Part shown: in pieces, positions 24,114 to 32,664 of the stretch | Layout of the letters: every line of letters starts with the position of its first letter | Numbering within the stretch: the stretch's first letter is position 1 | Source of the DNA: Caldilineaceae bacterium | Lineage (GTDB): Bacteria; Chloroflexota; Anaerolineae; Caldilineales; Caldilineaceae | Reading direction: 5' to 3' | Length of the DNA stretch: 53,802 nt | Assembly: GCA_018003515.1 (NCBI GenBank) | Contig: JAGNDO010000032.1 | Span: 1-53,802, forward strand | Notes under the pieces: generated by a model | What the model was told of the DNA's origin: nothing | Database searches by the model: none | The model's input: the letters and a program-made list of their open reading frames with translations, nothing else | Position numbers and translations under genes: made by a program

Positions 24114-25451
24114 TTACCCCCGGCTGCCCGGACTAGAATACGGGCGGCGGCGGGGACGGCGGCTGTTGGAGCTGTTGCCGCCGCCGCTGGGGGCCGGACC
24201 ATTCTGGGTGCCCGAGAGTCGGCTGTTGCGGGCTTTGTCGGATCGGGCTTGATTGTAGCTGCTCCGGCTTGCTCCGTTGCTGCCCCGGGCCACGGCCCAC
24301 ACGTCCGCATCCTGGCTCTTGATCGAGAAACCGCTATAGTTGAAACCATCCAAGGCCCGGCGCTCCAAGGGTTCGCCCAGGGTCTTTTCTATGTCCCGCA
24401 CCATGGCCTCGTCGTCATGGACCGAGAAGGTGAAGGCCTTGCCCGTCTGTTCGGCCCGGCCTGTACGCCCAATGCGGTGGGTATAGGCGTCCACGGTATC
24501 GGGCATGTCGAAGTTGATCACGTGGCTGATCTCGGTCACATCAATGCCCCGGGCCGCGATGTCCGTGGCCACCAGAATGTCATACTTGCCCTCCCGGAAG
24601 CCGTTGATCGACTCCTGGCGGCGATTTTGGGCCATGTTGCCCTGCAACGCCGTGGCGTTGTAGCCCTGGTTGATCAGATCCCCGGCCAAATTGCGCGCCC
24701 GCCGCTTGGTGCGGGTGAAGATCAACACCCGGCCCGTGGCCGTCTTCTGCAACATCTCCAGCAGCAAGGGCTTCTTCAACCCGTCCGTCACCGGATAAAT
24801 GGCGTGGGAGACCGTCTCCGCCGGGGCGATGATGCCGATCTGTACGGCCACCGGGTTCTTCAAAAACTCCGCGGACAGGCTGCGGATGTCGTCCGGCATG
24901 GTGGCGGAGAAGAAGAGGGTCTGGCGTTGCGTGGGCAGGGCCTTGAGGATGCGTCGAATGTCGGGCAAAAAGCCCATGTCGCACATGCGGTCCGCCTCGT
25001 CCAACACCAAGATCTCGATGCCGGAGAGGTCAATCGCCTTGTCGCCCATGATGTCCAACAGCCGACCCGGACAGGCCACCACAATATCGGCCCCCCGGCG
25101 CAACTGCTGCACCTGGCGCACCTTGCTCACCCCGCCATAGACCGTGATGCTGCGGGCCCGGGTCATGGTGCCAAATTGCACCGCGGTCTCGTGGATCTGC
25201 TCGGCCAGCTCACGGGTCGGGGCCACAATCAGCGCCCGGATCTTGCGGGATGAACTCTTGGTCAGATGTTGCAGGATGGGCAGCATGAACGCGGCCGTCT
25301 TGCCCGTGCCCGTCTGGGCCAGGCCCATGACATCTTTTCCGGCCAAAACATGGGGAATCGCTTGCTCTTGGATCGGGGTGGGGGCGCTAAAACCGGCAGC
25401 CGTAATGGCCGCGTTTATGCGCGGATCGAGGTTGAACTCACTAAATTTCAT
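24114..25451 (-). CDS. DEAD-box RNA helicase, RhlE type
   Basis: The 445-residue protein has all motifs of the family in order: Q motif (APTPIQEQAIP), Walker A AQTGTGKT, PTRELAEQ, VLDEADRM, FFSATMP, ATDIAARGIDV and HRIGRTGR. The tail from about residue 385 is basic and rich in R, S, G and N, which should bind RNA. It unwinds RNA duplexes in ribosome assembly or mRNA decay and is often cold-induced. AAGGAGC stands before the ATG at 25451; the frame open further upstream lies in a likely long leader. Confidence 0.95.
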   Translation of the reverse strand: MKFSEFNLDPRINAAITAAGFSAPTPIQEQAIPHVLAGKDVMGLAQTGTGKTAAFMLPILQHLTKSSSRKIRALIVAPTRELAEQIHETAVQFGTMTRARSITVYGGVSKVRQVQQLRRGADIVVACPGRLLDIMGDKAIDLSGIEILVLDEADRMCDMGFLPDIRRILKALPTQRQTLFFSATMPDDIRSLSAEFLKNPVAVQIGIIAPAETVSHAIYPVTDGLKKPLLLEMLQKTATGRVLIFTRTKRRARNLAGDLINQGYNATALQGNMAQNRRQESINGFREGKYDILVATDIAARGIDVTEISHVINFDMPDTVDAYTHRIGRTGRAEQTGKAFTFSVHDDEAMVRDIEKTLGEPLERRALDGFNYSGFSIKSQDADVWAVARGSNGASRSSYNQARSDKARNSRLSGTQNGPAPSGGGNSSNSRRPRRRPYSSPGSRG

Positions 25452-25824
25452 AAAATGCTCCTTGGCTTGGTGACTCACGGAGCCAAGTCGCACTCTCAGC
25501 CCTGCAAATTCGGGTAAATATCCGGTCTTTGGCCGGAGAAATGAAGACGGAAAGAGCCGCCTTCGATCGATTGATTGAACCCGGCTCCCCTCATCAAAAC
25601 CGGTGGGGTCGGGACACAACAGGCAAGTATAGCCGGGATGGATGGTTCTGGCAAGGTTTGCCTAGCCCCGTCGCCACATTTTGGCCGGGTACGGTGTGGA
25701 CGATGAGTGTTTTCGCGCCGAGCCGGTGTAGGGTGTAGAATGGGACATTGACTTCAGACAACCAGCGCTGAGGCTTGGCTGGGGAGAATGTTCGCCATTT
25801 TCCATCAAGTTCAGGAGAGTTTTT
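25452..25824. other. 373-base divergent intergenic region
   Basis: This space separates the divergent helicase and uppP genes and must hold both promoters. A TAGAAT box at 25736-25741 preceded by TG could serve uppP, but no convincing -35 goes with it. I see no dispersed repeat and no coding frame. Confidence 0.5.
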
Positions 25825-26637
25825 ATGAGTATCTGGCAATCAATTGTCATGGGTATCATTCAAGGGTTGACCGAATTCCTGCCCATTTCCAGTTCTGGCC
25901 ATCTGGTGATCATTCCGCACCTGCTAGGCTGGCAATTTCCCGAACAACAGACCTTTGTCTTTGATGTGTTGGTCCAATGGGGCACCCTGCTCGCCGTCAT
26001 CCTCTTTTATTGGAGCGACCTGTGGCGGATTGTAGTCAGCTTTGTGCAGGCCTTGATAGCCAGAAAACCTTTTGGAAACCCGGATGCCCGCATGGGTTGG
26101 TATCTGATCTTGGCCACCATCCCCGCCGTGCTTCTGGGGCTACTTTTTAAGGATACGGTAGCCGTCGCCTTCACAAGCGTGCGGGCAACAGCGGGCTTTC
26201 TGTTGTTGACCGCGCTGATCCTGGTGGTGGCGGAATTGGCCGGGAAACGCCACCGCTCTTTTGAGGAGATCGGCTGGAAAGACGCCCTCTGGATCGGGGC
26301 CGCCCAGGTGATCTCCCTGCTCCCCGGCGTCTCTCGCTCCGGCTCCACCATGGCTGGGGCGATGACCCGGGATCTGGACCGACCGGCCGCCGCCCGGTTC
26401 TCATTTCTTATGTCCATACCCGTCATGTTGGGCGCTGGCGTCCTGGCCATGAAGGATCTGGTGGGGATGGCTGACCTGAGTGCCGTACTCCCCCCCTTGC
26501 TGGTCGGCTTTGTGACCGCCTTCATTTTTGGCTATGTGGCCATTCGCTGGCTCATCGGCTATCTCACCCGCCATTCGCTCTATGCCTTTGCCGCATACTG
26601 CACTGTGGTCGGGCTGTTGGTGCTGGTCATCGGCTGA
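25825..26637 (+). CDS. uppP: Undecaprenyl-diphosphatase
   Basis: The 270-residue membrane protein has the UppP/BacA motifs GIIQGLTEFLPISSSGH (residues 10-26) and PGVSRSGST (about 166-174) with about eight membrane helices. It removes a phosphate from undecaprenyl diphosphate so the lipid carrier can be reused in cell-wall and polysaccharide synthesis; excess gives bacitracin resistance. AGGAGAG precedes the ATG. The methyltransferase gene follows after 33 bases. Confidence 0.95.
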   Translation: MSIWQSIVMGIIQGLTEFLPISSSGHLVIIPHLLGWQFPEQQTFVFDVLVQWGTLLAVILFYWSDLWRIVVSFVQALIARKPFGNPDARMGWYLILATIPAVLLGLLFKDTVAVAFTSVRATAGFLLLTALILVVAELAGKRHRSFEEIGWKDALWIGAAQVISLLPGVSRSGSTMAGAMTRDLDRPAAARFSFLMSIPVMLGAGVLAMKDLVGMADLSAVLPPLLVGFVTAFIFGYVAIRWLIGYLTRHSLYAFAAYCTVVGLLVLVIG

Positions 26638-26670
26638 CGAACTGGGCTTCCCGTATAAAAAGGTCAAGCT

Positions 26671-27528
26671 ATGTCCAACGTGCTTTCTCATTTTCAAGCC
26701 CGCACCGCTTTGAATGCCCAAAAAGTTGGGCTCCAGGCGACTCCTTTTAGCTGGGATCTGGGGGCATCGACCACCGCCGCTCGCTTGACAGAAACCGGTC
26801 TGGTTGACCCATCCGGCACCGAACTGCGCTGGGGTCTGGTGGCGGAGATCGCCGACGACGAGCAATCCTGCTATCTCATGGACCAGGACGACGAGGGGGT
26901 CTGGGTCGAGAAGATCCAGCGCTTCTCCGAAGCCCTGAACCGGGTCTACACCCTCTACCCCACCCCCGGCCCGCCCACCATGCTGATCTCCGGCATCCCC
27001 ATGCACCGCATCAAAGAGACCGACCCCGGCCGGGACACCGCGGCCAAGATCAAGGCCGCCGGTCCCTTCCACGGCCCGGTTCTGGACACGGCCACGGGGC
27101 TGGGCTACACTGCCATCGCCGCCGCGGCCAAGGGCGTCCCCGTCACCACCATCGAGCTGGACCCCACGGTCCTGGAGATCTGCCGCCTCAACCCCTGGTC
27201 CGCCGCCCTCTTCGACAACCCCCACATCACCCAACGCATCGGCGACGCCGGGGACGTCGCAGCCGCCCTGCCCGCCGCCGCCTTCGCCCACATCGTCCAC
27301 GACCCGCCCATGTTCAGCCTGGCCGGCCACCTCTACGGCGCAGAGTTCTACGCCCACTTGTTGCGCATTCTGCGCCCCAAGGGCAAACTCTTCCACTACA
27401 TCGGCAACCCGGACAGCCCCAGCGGCAAAATCACCACCGCCGGCGCCATCCGCCGCCTCCACGACACCGGCTTCACCCGCATCGCCCGCACCCCCGGCGC
27501 CTTCGGGGTCGTAGCCTTCAAACCTTAA
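26671..27528 (+). CDS. SAM-dependent methyltransferase-like protein (COG2521-like)
   Basis: The 285-residue protein has a class I methyltransferase core with motif I VLDTATGLGYTAIAAA (about residues 137-152), an acidic motif II (TIELDPTVLEI) and motif IV HDPPMFSLAG. The DPPMF-type motif and the N-terminal domain resemble the predicted methyltransferases of COG2521; the substrate is unknown. The stop codon runs straight into a family F repeat. Uncertainty is about substrate, not fold. Confidence 0.8.
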   Translation: MSNVLSHFQARTALNAQKVGLQATPFSWDLGASTTAARLTETGLVDPSGTELRWGLVAEIADDEQSCYLMDQDDEGVWVEKIQRFSEALNRVYTLYPTPGPPTMLISGIPMHRIKETDPGRDTAAKIKAAGPFHGPVLDTATGLGYTAIAAAAKGVPVTTIELDPTVLEICRLNPWSAALFDNPHITQRIGDAGDVAAALPAAAFAHIVHDPPMFSLAGHLYGAEFYAHLLRILRPKGKLFHYIGNPDSPSGKITTAGAIRRLHDTGFTRIARTPGAFGVVAFKP

Positions 27529-27637
27529 AAATAGAACACGGATTGGACGGATCAAACGGATTAAAACGGATCAAAACAAATCTTTTAAAAATCCGTTTTA
27601 ATCCGTCACATCCGTCCAATCCGTGGCCTATTTTTTT
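27527..27637. repeat. Inverted word repeat, family F (intergenic copy)
   Basis: AAAAATAGAACACGGATTGG opens the element and CCAATCCGTGGCCTATTTTT closes it, with ACGGATCAAAACGGATT and ATCCGTTTTAATCCGTC words between. The TAA of the methyltransferase shares its first bases. The other copy is inside the glycosyltransferase gene at 12368-12474. Confidence 0.95.
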
Positions 27638-27655
27638 CTATCCTGAACCCGATCC

Positions 27656-29314
27656 ATGCGCCTATCTCGCACCATTCCGCCCATCCTCTATGCCCTGCCC
27701 CTGCTCTTTCTGGGCGTCTTTTTCTTTTACCCCCTGGCCCGCATCCTGGGGGTCAGCTTTGGCGCGGACGGTTCGCTGACCTTGGCCGCCATCGCCGAGA
27801 CCCTGTCACAGCCCTTTTTCTGGCGGGTACTCTGGTTCACCACCTGGCAGGCCGCCGCCTCCACCGGGTTGACCTTGATCCTGGGCCTGCCCCTGGCCTA
27901 TGTCTTCGCCCGCTACGCCTTCCCCGGCAAGGCCCTGCTGCGGGCGTTGACCACCATTCCCTTTGTCATGCCCACGGTGGTGGTGGCCGTAGCCTTCACC
28001 GCCCTGTTGGGGGAGAATGGCCTGCTCAACAACTGGATTCAGGCCGGGTTGAGGCTGGACGGCCCGCCCATCCGCCTCATGAACACGGTCTGGATCATCC
28101 TGATCGCCCACGCTTTTTACAACGTCAGCGTGGTCCTGCGCACGGTGGGCAGCTTTTGGGCCAACCTCAACCCCCGGCTGGAGGAGGCCGCCGCGGTCCT
28201 GGGCGCGGGGCCGGGCCGTCTTTTCTGGGAGATCACCCTGCCCCTGCTCATGCCCAGCATCATCGCCGCCGGGTTGTTGGTCTTCCTCTTTTGTTTCACC
28301 AGCTTTGGCGTGGTCTTGATTTTGGGTGGCCTGGGCTTCGCCACCCTGGAAGTGGAGATCTACCGCCAGGCCGTCAGCTATTTCAACTTGCCCGTGGCCG
28401 GATTCCTGGCCCTGGTGCAGATGGCCCTCACCTTCGCCGTCATGGCGGTCTACACCCGCATGCAAAGCCGGGCCAGCCTGCCCGTGGAGATGCGTCCCCA
28501 GTCCATCACCGCCCGCCATGCGTCCACGGCGCGAGAGCGGCTCTTTGTCGGGCTGAGCTTGACCGCCATGTTGGTCATCCTGCTTTCGCCCCTCCTGGCC
28601 CTGGCCTGGCGCAGCGTCACTCTGGGCGGCGACGGTCTGACTTTTGCCTATTTCCGGGCCTTGGCCGACAACCCCCGCAACAGCGCCTTCTTCGTGCCGC
28701 CGCTGGAAGCCGTGCGTAATTCCTTGCTTTATGCCAGCGCCACGGTGGTGTTGAGCCTTTTCCTCGGCGTAATCTCGGCCTATCTTTTGGCCCGCCGCCG
28801 CAGTCGGATTTCGGCCATTCTGGACCCCATCTTTTTGTTGCCCCTGGGCACGTCTGCGGTGACTTTGGGCTTTGGCTACATCATCGCAATGGGTAGCCTG
28901 CGCACATCGCTGATTCTGGTGCCCATCGCCCACACGCTCATCGCCACCCCCTTTGTCGTGCGCACCCTCCTCCCCGCCCTGCGCGGCCTGGACCCCCATC
29001 TGCGGGAGGCGGGGCAGGTCTTGGGGGCCAATCCCCTGCGGGTGTGGTGGGAGGTGGATGTGCCCTTGCTGTGGCGGGCCATGCTGGTGGGCGCGGTCTT
29101 CGCCTTCACCATCAGCCTGGGGGAGTTTGGGGCATCCCTGCTCATCACCCGGCCCGACATGCCCACCATGCCCGTGGTGATCTACCGGGCGTTGAGTCGT
29201 CCTGGCTTGGTCAACTACGGCCAGGCCTTGGCCATGAGCACGATTCTCATGGTCGTTTCCGCCGCTGGCATCCTAATCATCGAACGCTTCCGGGTGGACG
29301 ACGCGGAGTTTTAG
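27656..29314 (+). CDS. Fused ABC importer permease (ThiP/FbpB type)
   Basis: The 552-residue protein is a tandem fusion of two permease domains with about twelve membrane helices. Each half has the EAA loop that contacts the ATPase: [14 protein letters not shown] near residue 175 and [15 protein letters not shown] near residue 447. This layout is typical of importers for thiamine (ThiP) and ferric iron or phosphonate (FbpB-like). The ATPase gene follows; no substrate-binding protein gene is in the neighbourhood, so the substrate is undecided. Confidence 0.93.
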   Translation: MRLSRTIPPILYALPLLFLGVFFFYPLARILGVSFGADGSLTLAAIAETLSQPFFWRVLWFTTWQAAASTGLTLILGLPLAYVFARYAFPGKALLRALTTIPFVMPTVVVAVAFTALLGENGLLNNWIQAGLRLDGPPIRLMNTVWIILIAHAFYNVSVVLRTVGSFWANLNPRLEEAAAVLGAGPGRLFWEITLPLLMPSIIAAGLLVFLFCFTSFGVVLILGGLGFATLEVEIYRQAVSYFNLPVAGFLALVQMALTFAVMAVYTRMQSRASLPVEMRPQSITARHASTARERLFVGLSLTAMLVILLSPLLALAWRSVTLGGDGLTFAYFRALADNPRNSAFFVPPLEAVRNSLLYASATVVLSLFLGVISAYLLARRRSRISAILDPIFLLPLGTSAVTLGFGYIIAMGSLRTSLILVPIAHTLIATPFVVRTLLPALRGLDPHLREAGQVLGANPLRVWWEVDVPLLWRAMLVGAVFAFTISLGEFGASLLITRPDMPTMPVVIYRALSRPGLVNYGQALAMSTILMVVSAAGILIIERFRVDDAEF

Positions 29315-29338
29315 AAATGCACAATCGGTCCACCGCAA

Positions 29339-29400
29339 CCGAGGAGTCCGCACCCCCTGGTGCGAACGGGTCTGCGCCAGGGGGTGCAGGCACCGCAACC
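29339..29400. repeat. Hairpin repeat, family M (copy 1)
   Basis: ACCGAGGAGTCCGCACCCCC and the mirrored CGCCAGGGGGTGCAGG form a hairpin between permease and ATPase genes. A related form is at 37265-37302 (ACCGAGGAG ... GTGCAGGCTCCTCGGT). Confidence 0.6.
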
Positions 29401-29451
29401 GGGCTCAATTTTGAACGCATTCCAATCAACCAATCAACCGATGAACCAACC

Positions 29452-30549
29452 ATGCTAACCATCACCAATCTCTCAAAATCTTTCGGCCCCACACCCGTCC
29501 TGCACGACATCAACCTGGAGGTGGCCGCCGGAGAGATCGTCTGTTTACTGGGGCCGAGCGGCTGCGGCAAGACGACGCTGTTGCGCATTATGGCCGGGCT
29601 GGAATCCGCGGACGTGGGGACTGTGCAGCTTGATGGCCAGGACCTGGCCGGGGTGCCGGTCTTTCAGCGCAACTTCGGCCTGATGTTCCAGGAGTTCGCC
29701 CTCTTTCCCCATAAGAGCGTGGGCGAAAACGTGACTTTTGGCCTGAAAATGGCAGGACGTCCTCTGGCCCAACAGACCCTGCGGGTGAACGAGATGTTGG
29801 CGCTAGTAGGTCTGGCGGGCTATGGAGGTCGTTCCATTTTTGAACTGAGCGGCGGCGAACGGCAACGGGTGGCCCTGGCTCGCAGCCTGGCCCCCAGCCC
29901 TCGGTTGTTGATGCTGGACGAGCCTCTGGGTAGCCTGGACCGCACCCTGCGGGAGGAGTTGATGAACCAACTGCGGGCCATTTTGAAGGATGTGGGGGTG
30001 ACGGCCATCTACGTGACCCACGACCAGCAGGAGGCCTTCGCCGTGGCCGACCGGGTGGTGGTGATGAACCAGGGCCGCATTGAGCAGATCGGCCCGCCGG
30101 AGCAGGTCTATGCCCGACCGGCGTCGCCCTTTGTGGCCCGCTTTTTGGGGCTGGACAATCTGCTGCCCGCCCGCGTGGATCCGGGCCGGCCCAAGGTGGT
30201 GCAGACGCCCCTTGGCCCATTCGCTTGGTGGCGAGGTGCGGCGGCGGGGGACTATATTGTGCTGATCCGACCCCAATCGGCCTTTTTGATCTTGGGCGCG
30301 TTCACGCCGCCGGATGATGGCTGGGTGCTGTCGGGGACCGTGGTGTCTCGCTCGTTTCGGGGCAATGCGTATCGGCTGGGGGTGGAGTGTGTGGGGAGCA
30401 TGGGGGCGCACCGCTTCCATTTCGACGTCCCCGCCAAAATAGGTCTGGGGCAGGGCGCGCCGATGCAATTGGTGGACCATCTGCGCCGGGGGCGGGCGGT
30501 GCGGCTGGTGATCGATCTGGCGCAGGTGGTGTTGTTGAAAAACGACTGA
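29452..30549 (+). CDS. ABC importer ATP-binding protein
   Basis: The 365-residue ATPase has Walker A GPSGCGKTT (residues 34-42), Q-loop FQEFALF, signature LSGGERQRVALARS, Walker B LLMLDEP and switch histidine VTHDQ, then a TOBE-like C-terminal domain. Length and TOBE domain fit iron, spermidine or sulfate-type importers better than ThiQ, which is short. The start at 29452 gives a canonical N-terminus; an in-frame ATG at 29317 with GGAG before it would add 45 residues encoded by a hairpin repeat and low-complexity words, which I regard as unlikely but possible. Confidence 0.92.
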   Translation: MLTITNLSKSFGPTPVLHDINLEVAAGEIVCLLGPSGCGKTTLLRIMAGLESADVGTVQLDGQDLAGVPVFQRNFGLMFQEFALFPHKSVGENVTFGLKMAGRPLAQQTLRVNEMLALVGLAGYGGRSIFELSGGERQRVALARSLAPSPRLLMLDEPLGSLDRTLREELMNQLRAILKDVGVTAIYVTHDQQEAFAVADRVVVMNQGRIEQIGPPEQVYARPASPFVARFLGLDNLLPARVDPGRPKVVQTPLGPFAWWRGAAAGDYIVLIRPQSAFLILGAFTPPDDGWVLSGTVVSRSFRGNAYRLGVECVGSMGAHRFHFDVPAKIGLGQGAPMQLVDHLRRGRAVRLVIDLAQVVLLKND

Positions 30550-30555
30550 TGAGGG

Positions 30556-30948
30556 TCAGATTTGCTGCAACCCCAACCGCTCGAAAGGCAGAAAATCCCG
30601 GTCATTGTGAAGCAGGGGCACCCGATTTTCGATGCACCAGGTGGCGATCAGGCAATCGATGGTCTTGCGGATGGTGATGCCCTGGGTGCGCAACAGCCGA
30701 TAGTTGTAAGCGCTACGCCGGGCCAAAGCTTCACCGACCAGGGGTTCCACTCGATAGGCGGCAAAGGCCGTTTCGACCTTGCGCAGTTCAGACTCGTGGC
30801 GCACCCCTTGCAGGAGTTCGGTCAGGATCAGATCCCCGATCACCAGTTCCACGCCGTCTGCCAGCAGGGTGCGCAGGCGCAAAACAGGGTCGCTTTCTTG
30901 GCCTCGAAAGAGATCAATCCAGACGGATGTGTCGACAAGTACGGCCAT
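30556..30948 (-). CDS. vapC: VapC-type PIN toxin
   Basis: The 130-residue protein has the VapC pattern: AVLVDTSVWIDLFRG with the first aspartate, DLILTELLQGVR with the conserved glutamate, and TIDCLIATWCIE followed by LLHNDRDF for the later aspartates. It should be a Mg2+-dependent RNase, probably acting on tRNA or rRNA as studied VapC proteins do. It begins one base after the vapB stop. The frame is open upstream but that part overlaps vapB. Confidence 0.93.
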   Translation of the reverse strand: MAVLVDTSVWIDLFRGQESDPVLRLRTLLADGVELVIGDLILTELLQGVRHESELRKVETAFAAYRVEPLVGEALARRSAYNYRLLRTQGITIRKTIDCLIATWCIENRVPLLHNDRDFLPFERLGLQQI

Positions 30949-30949
30949 G

Positions 30950-31204
30950 TCAGTCTCCCTCGGTGGTTTCGTCGTTGCCGACTGAATAGAGTTCGCCCTC
31001 CTCGTGGAGGAATCGGCCCGTCCGCATGGCATTCAAATCGCCCACCCATTCGACTGCGCCAGCCAAAGCCAGGACATCCGCTTGGCGGTTGACGCGGATC
31101 AGGGTGCGTAGGGCAGTTTCCACCAGTTCCCGTTTGGTGCCAAGACCGGTCACGGCCATTGCTTCGGCCATCAAGTTGTCGTCGATGACGATGTTTGTGC
31201 GCAT
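30950..31204 (-). CDS. vapB: VapB-type antitoxin
   Basis: The 84-residue protein starts RTNIVIDDNLMAEAMAVTGL with the ribbon-helix-helix DNA-binding domain of the VapB class and ends in an acidic tail (EEGELYSVGNDETTEGD) that neutralises the toxin. GGAGAA stands before the ATG at 31204. Upstream, this ribosome-binding site is the boundary of a 244-base mobile element which separates the gene from a palindromic operator and promoter at 31491-31538. Confidence 0.9.
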   Translation of the reverse strand: MRTNIVIDDNLMAEAMAVTGLGTKRELVETALRTLIRVNRQADVLALAGAVEWVGDLNAMRTGRFLHEEGELYSVGNDETTEGD

Positions 31205-31216
31205 GGGTGGTTCTCC

Positions 31217-31460
31217 CTTATCTTTCGATGATTTTTTGATCAAATCATGAATTGCCAAACGGCCTGTATATTGTGCTTATTCTTCTGACACTACTATATG
31301 TAGATCTGTGTTTTTGCCGTTGACCGTTTGGATTTCGTAAATCAAGCACACTAAAGTATTTGAAACGGCTTAATTTAACATAATCGTGACGAGAGGCTTG
31401 TTTGGAACCCGGATCCAGGGTGAATTTCAGTATTTGCTGCAAAAATCATCGAAAGATAAG
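31217..31460. mobile_element. MITE-like element with 20-bp terminal inverted repeats
   Basis: CTTATCTTTCGATGATTTTT at 31217-31236 and its exact reverse complement at 31441-31460 bound a 244-base AT-rich element with no coding frame. TTCTCC stands directly outside both ends (31211-31216 and 31461-31466), as expected for a 6-bp target-site duplication. The transposase that moved it is not in the window. Confidence 0.8.
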
Positions 31461-31490
31461 TTCTCCTTTTGGCAAAATTCCGATCTAGCA

Positions 31491-31520
31491 ATGTGTATAA
31501 TCCTGTTAAATTATACACAT
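31491..31520. promoter_or_regulatory. Palindromic operator of vapBC
   Basis: ATGTGTATAAT (31491-31501) and ATTATACACAT (31510-31520) are exact 11-bp inverted repeats with an 8-base spacer. The minus-strand -10 hexamer lies inside one arm, which is the usual design for self-repressed toxin-antitoxin operons. Confidence 0.6.
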
Positions 31521-31538
31521 TGGGTGTGTTTGATACAA
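31510..31538 (-). promoter_or_regulatory. Sigma-70-type promoter pointing at vapBC
   Basis: On the minus strand TTGTAT is followed after 17 bases by a perfect TATAAT. It reads toward vapB, but the MITE-like element now lies between, lengthening the leader by about 250 bases. Confidence 0.6.
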
Positions 31539-31539
31539 G

Positions 31540-31620
31540 TAGGGGTTTGGGTGGAAGATTGACGAAAAGGCACGCACCTACGGTGCGTGCCTTTTCGTCA
31601 ATCTTCCACCCAAACCCCTA
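31540..31620. terminator. Perfect 81-bp palindrome (39-bp stem, 3-base loop)
   Basis: Bases 31540-31578 and 31582-31620 are exact reverse complements around TAC. It lies ten bases beyond the stop of the membrane protein gene at 31630 and so can end that transcript. The stem is far longer than terminators usually are. Confidence 0.8.
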
Positions 31621-31629
31621 CAGCTTCGT

Positions 31630-32535
31630 CTATGGAACCGGTTCCAATAGCGTGAACTCGCTGGTGTTGGCGGAGGCCCAGGCTTCTTGGCCGCTGTCCA
31701 GGCGCACGTACCACCAGACGATGGTGTCGGAGAGGCCGGGCATCCACACGGGGCCGCCGACCAGGGTGGCGGGCTGGCCGTCTTGCATGAAGCCGACCCC
31801 TTCACCGGCTTCTGCACCGGGCTGGCTGCGCAAGGTGAGGGTGAGGCCGGGGCGGATGCGCACCCGCTGGCCCAAGCGCAGATCCAGGGCGTTGACGCTG
31901 GAGGGCAGGCCGTTAGTTTGGGGCGGGATGGGGGTATTGGTGCTGGGTTGGGCCGCGGATTGGCTGTTGGCGGCGTCTGCCGGGGCGGGCTGGGCAGCGG
32001 CGTCCTGGACCTGGACCACGGGCGTTTGGGTGGGCAAGGTGGCGGGCAGGGCCACATCCTTGGCCCCAAAGAGGGTGCTGCCCAGCCAGAGCAAGGCCAT
32101 CACCAAGAGCAAAATGCCCGCGGCCACCACGCCCCAAAGCAGATAGGGCTTGCCTTGGCCTTGGCTCCCAGCCGGGGCGGGGAGGAGGCCAACCTGCACC
32201 GTGTCCCGCTCTTGATAGGTGCGCATAACCCGCAGATCCAGTCGGGCGTCCCGGGTGCCGGGCGGGGCCGCGGTGTGATAGCGGTCCGCCATCAGGTTCA
32301 TGGCCTGGCGCACGGCCATCTCTTCCAATTGGCCGGCCGTGTCGGAATAGAGATGCAGTTCGGCGCGCACGGCCCGTTGCTTGCGGTCTAGCAACACCAA
32401 CAGCCCGGCAATCGGCCAGCCCTGGGCATCGGTCAGATTATAATAGTCGGCGTTGATGCTCTGGAAGTCCGTGTGGACGCCGGTGTGCTGTTGGCGGACA
32501 TCGGCGGAAGGGCCAGGGGTGGCAGATGTGGGCAT
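31630..32535 (-). CDS. Single-span membrane protein with C-terminal SH3-like domain
   Basis: The 301-residue protein has a soluble N-terminal domain (about residues 25-120), one membrane helix (131-153), a low-complexity linker rich in A, P, Q, T and S, and a beta-rich C-terminal domain with LRLGQRVRIRPGLTLTLRSQPG and DTIVWWYVRLDSGQEAWA, which looks like a bacterial SH3 domain. The C-terminal part should be outside the cell and may bind the wall. I do not recognise the N-terminal domain. The start at 32535 is chosen because CAGGAGAA precedes it. Confidence 0.75.
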   Translation of the reverse strand: MPTSATPGPSADVRQQHTGVHTDFQSINADYYNLTDAQGWPIAGLLVLLDRKQRAVRAELHLYSDTAGQLEEMAVRQAMNLMADRYHTAAPPGTRDARLDLRVMRTYQERDTVQVGLLPAPAGSQGQGKPYLLWGVVAAGILLLVMALLWLGSTLFGAKDVALPATLPTQTPVVQVQDAAAQPAPADAANSQSAAQPSTNTPIPPQTNGLPSSVNALDLRLGQRVRIRPGLTLTLRSQPGAEAGEGVGFMQDGQPATLVGGPVWMPGLSDTIVWWYVRLDSGQEAWASANTSEFTLLEPVP

Positions 32536-32559
32536 GGGCGAGTTCTCCTGAAATGAGGA

Positions 32560-32656
32560 GTAATCGTTCACCCCCCTAGCCCCCCAACTTTGGGGGGAAC
32601 TGTCCAGCACCTCCCCCAGAATTGGGGGCCGGGGGGCAGAGGGGGTGAACGATTAC
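32560..32656. repeat. Inverted repeat, family C (copy 2)
   Basis: GTAATCGTTCACCCCC and its exact reverse complement close a 97-base element with the same core as the copies at 18326 and 46420. It lies between the lipoprotein and the membrane-protein genes, both on the minus strand. Confidence 0.95.
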
Positions 32657-32664
32657 AATGAGGA

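Larger units (their letters stand above)
31205..31629. other. 425-base region with mobile element, operator and palindrome
   Basis: From the vapB side it holds a MITE-like element (31217-31460), a palindromic operator with promoter (31491-31538) and a perfect 81-base palindrome (31540-31620). The sequence is far more AT-rich than the surroundings. Confidence 0.85.

Noticed and set aside
27806-28999. 397-codon minus-strand frame opposite the permease
   Set aside because: Rich in Q, G, H and D, as reverse reading of membrane helices gives; not a plausible protein.
29339-29400. Riboswitch or attenuator before the ABC ATPase
   Set aside because: The hairpin matches the form after the subtilase gene and lacks the conserved bases of known riboswitches, so a dispersed hairpin is likelier.
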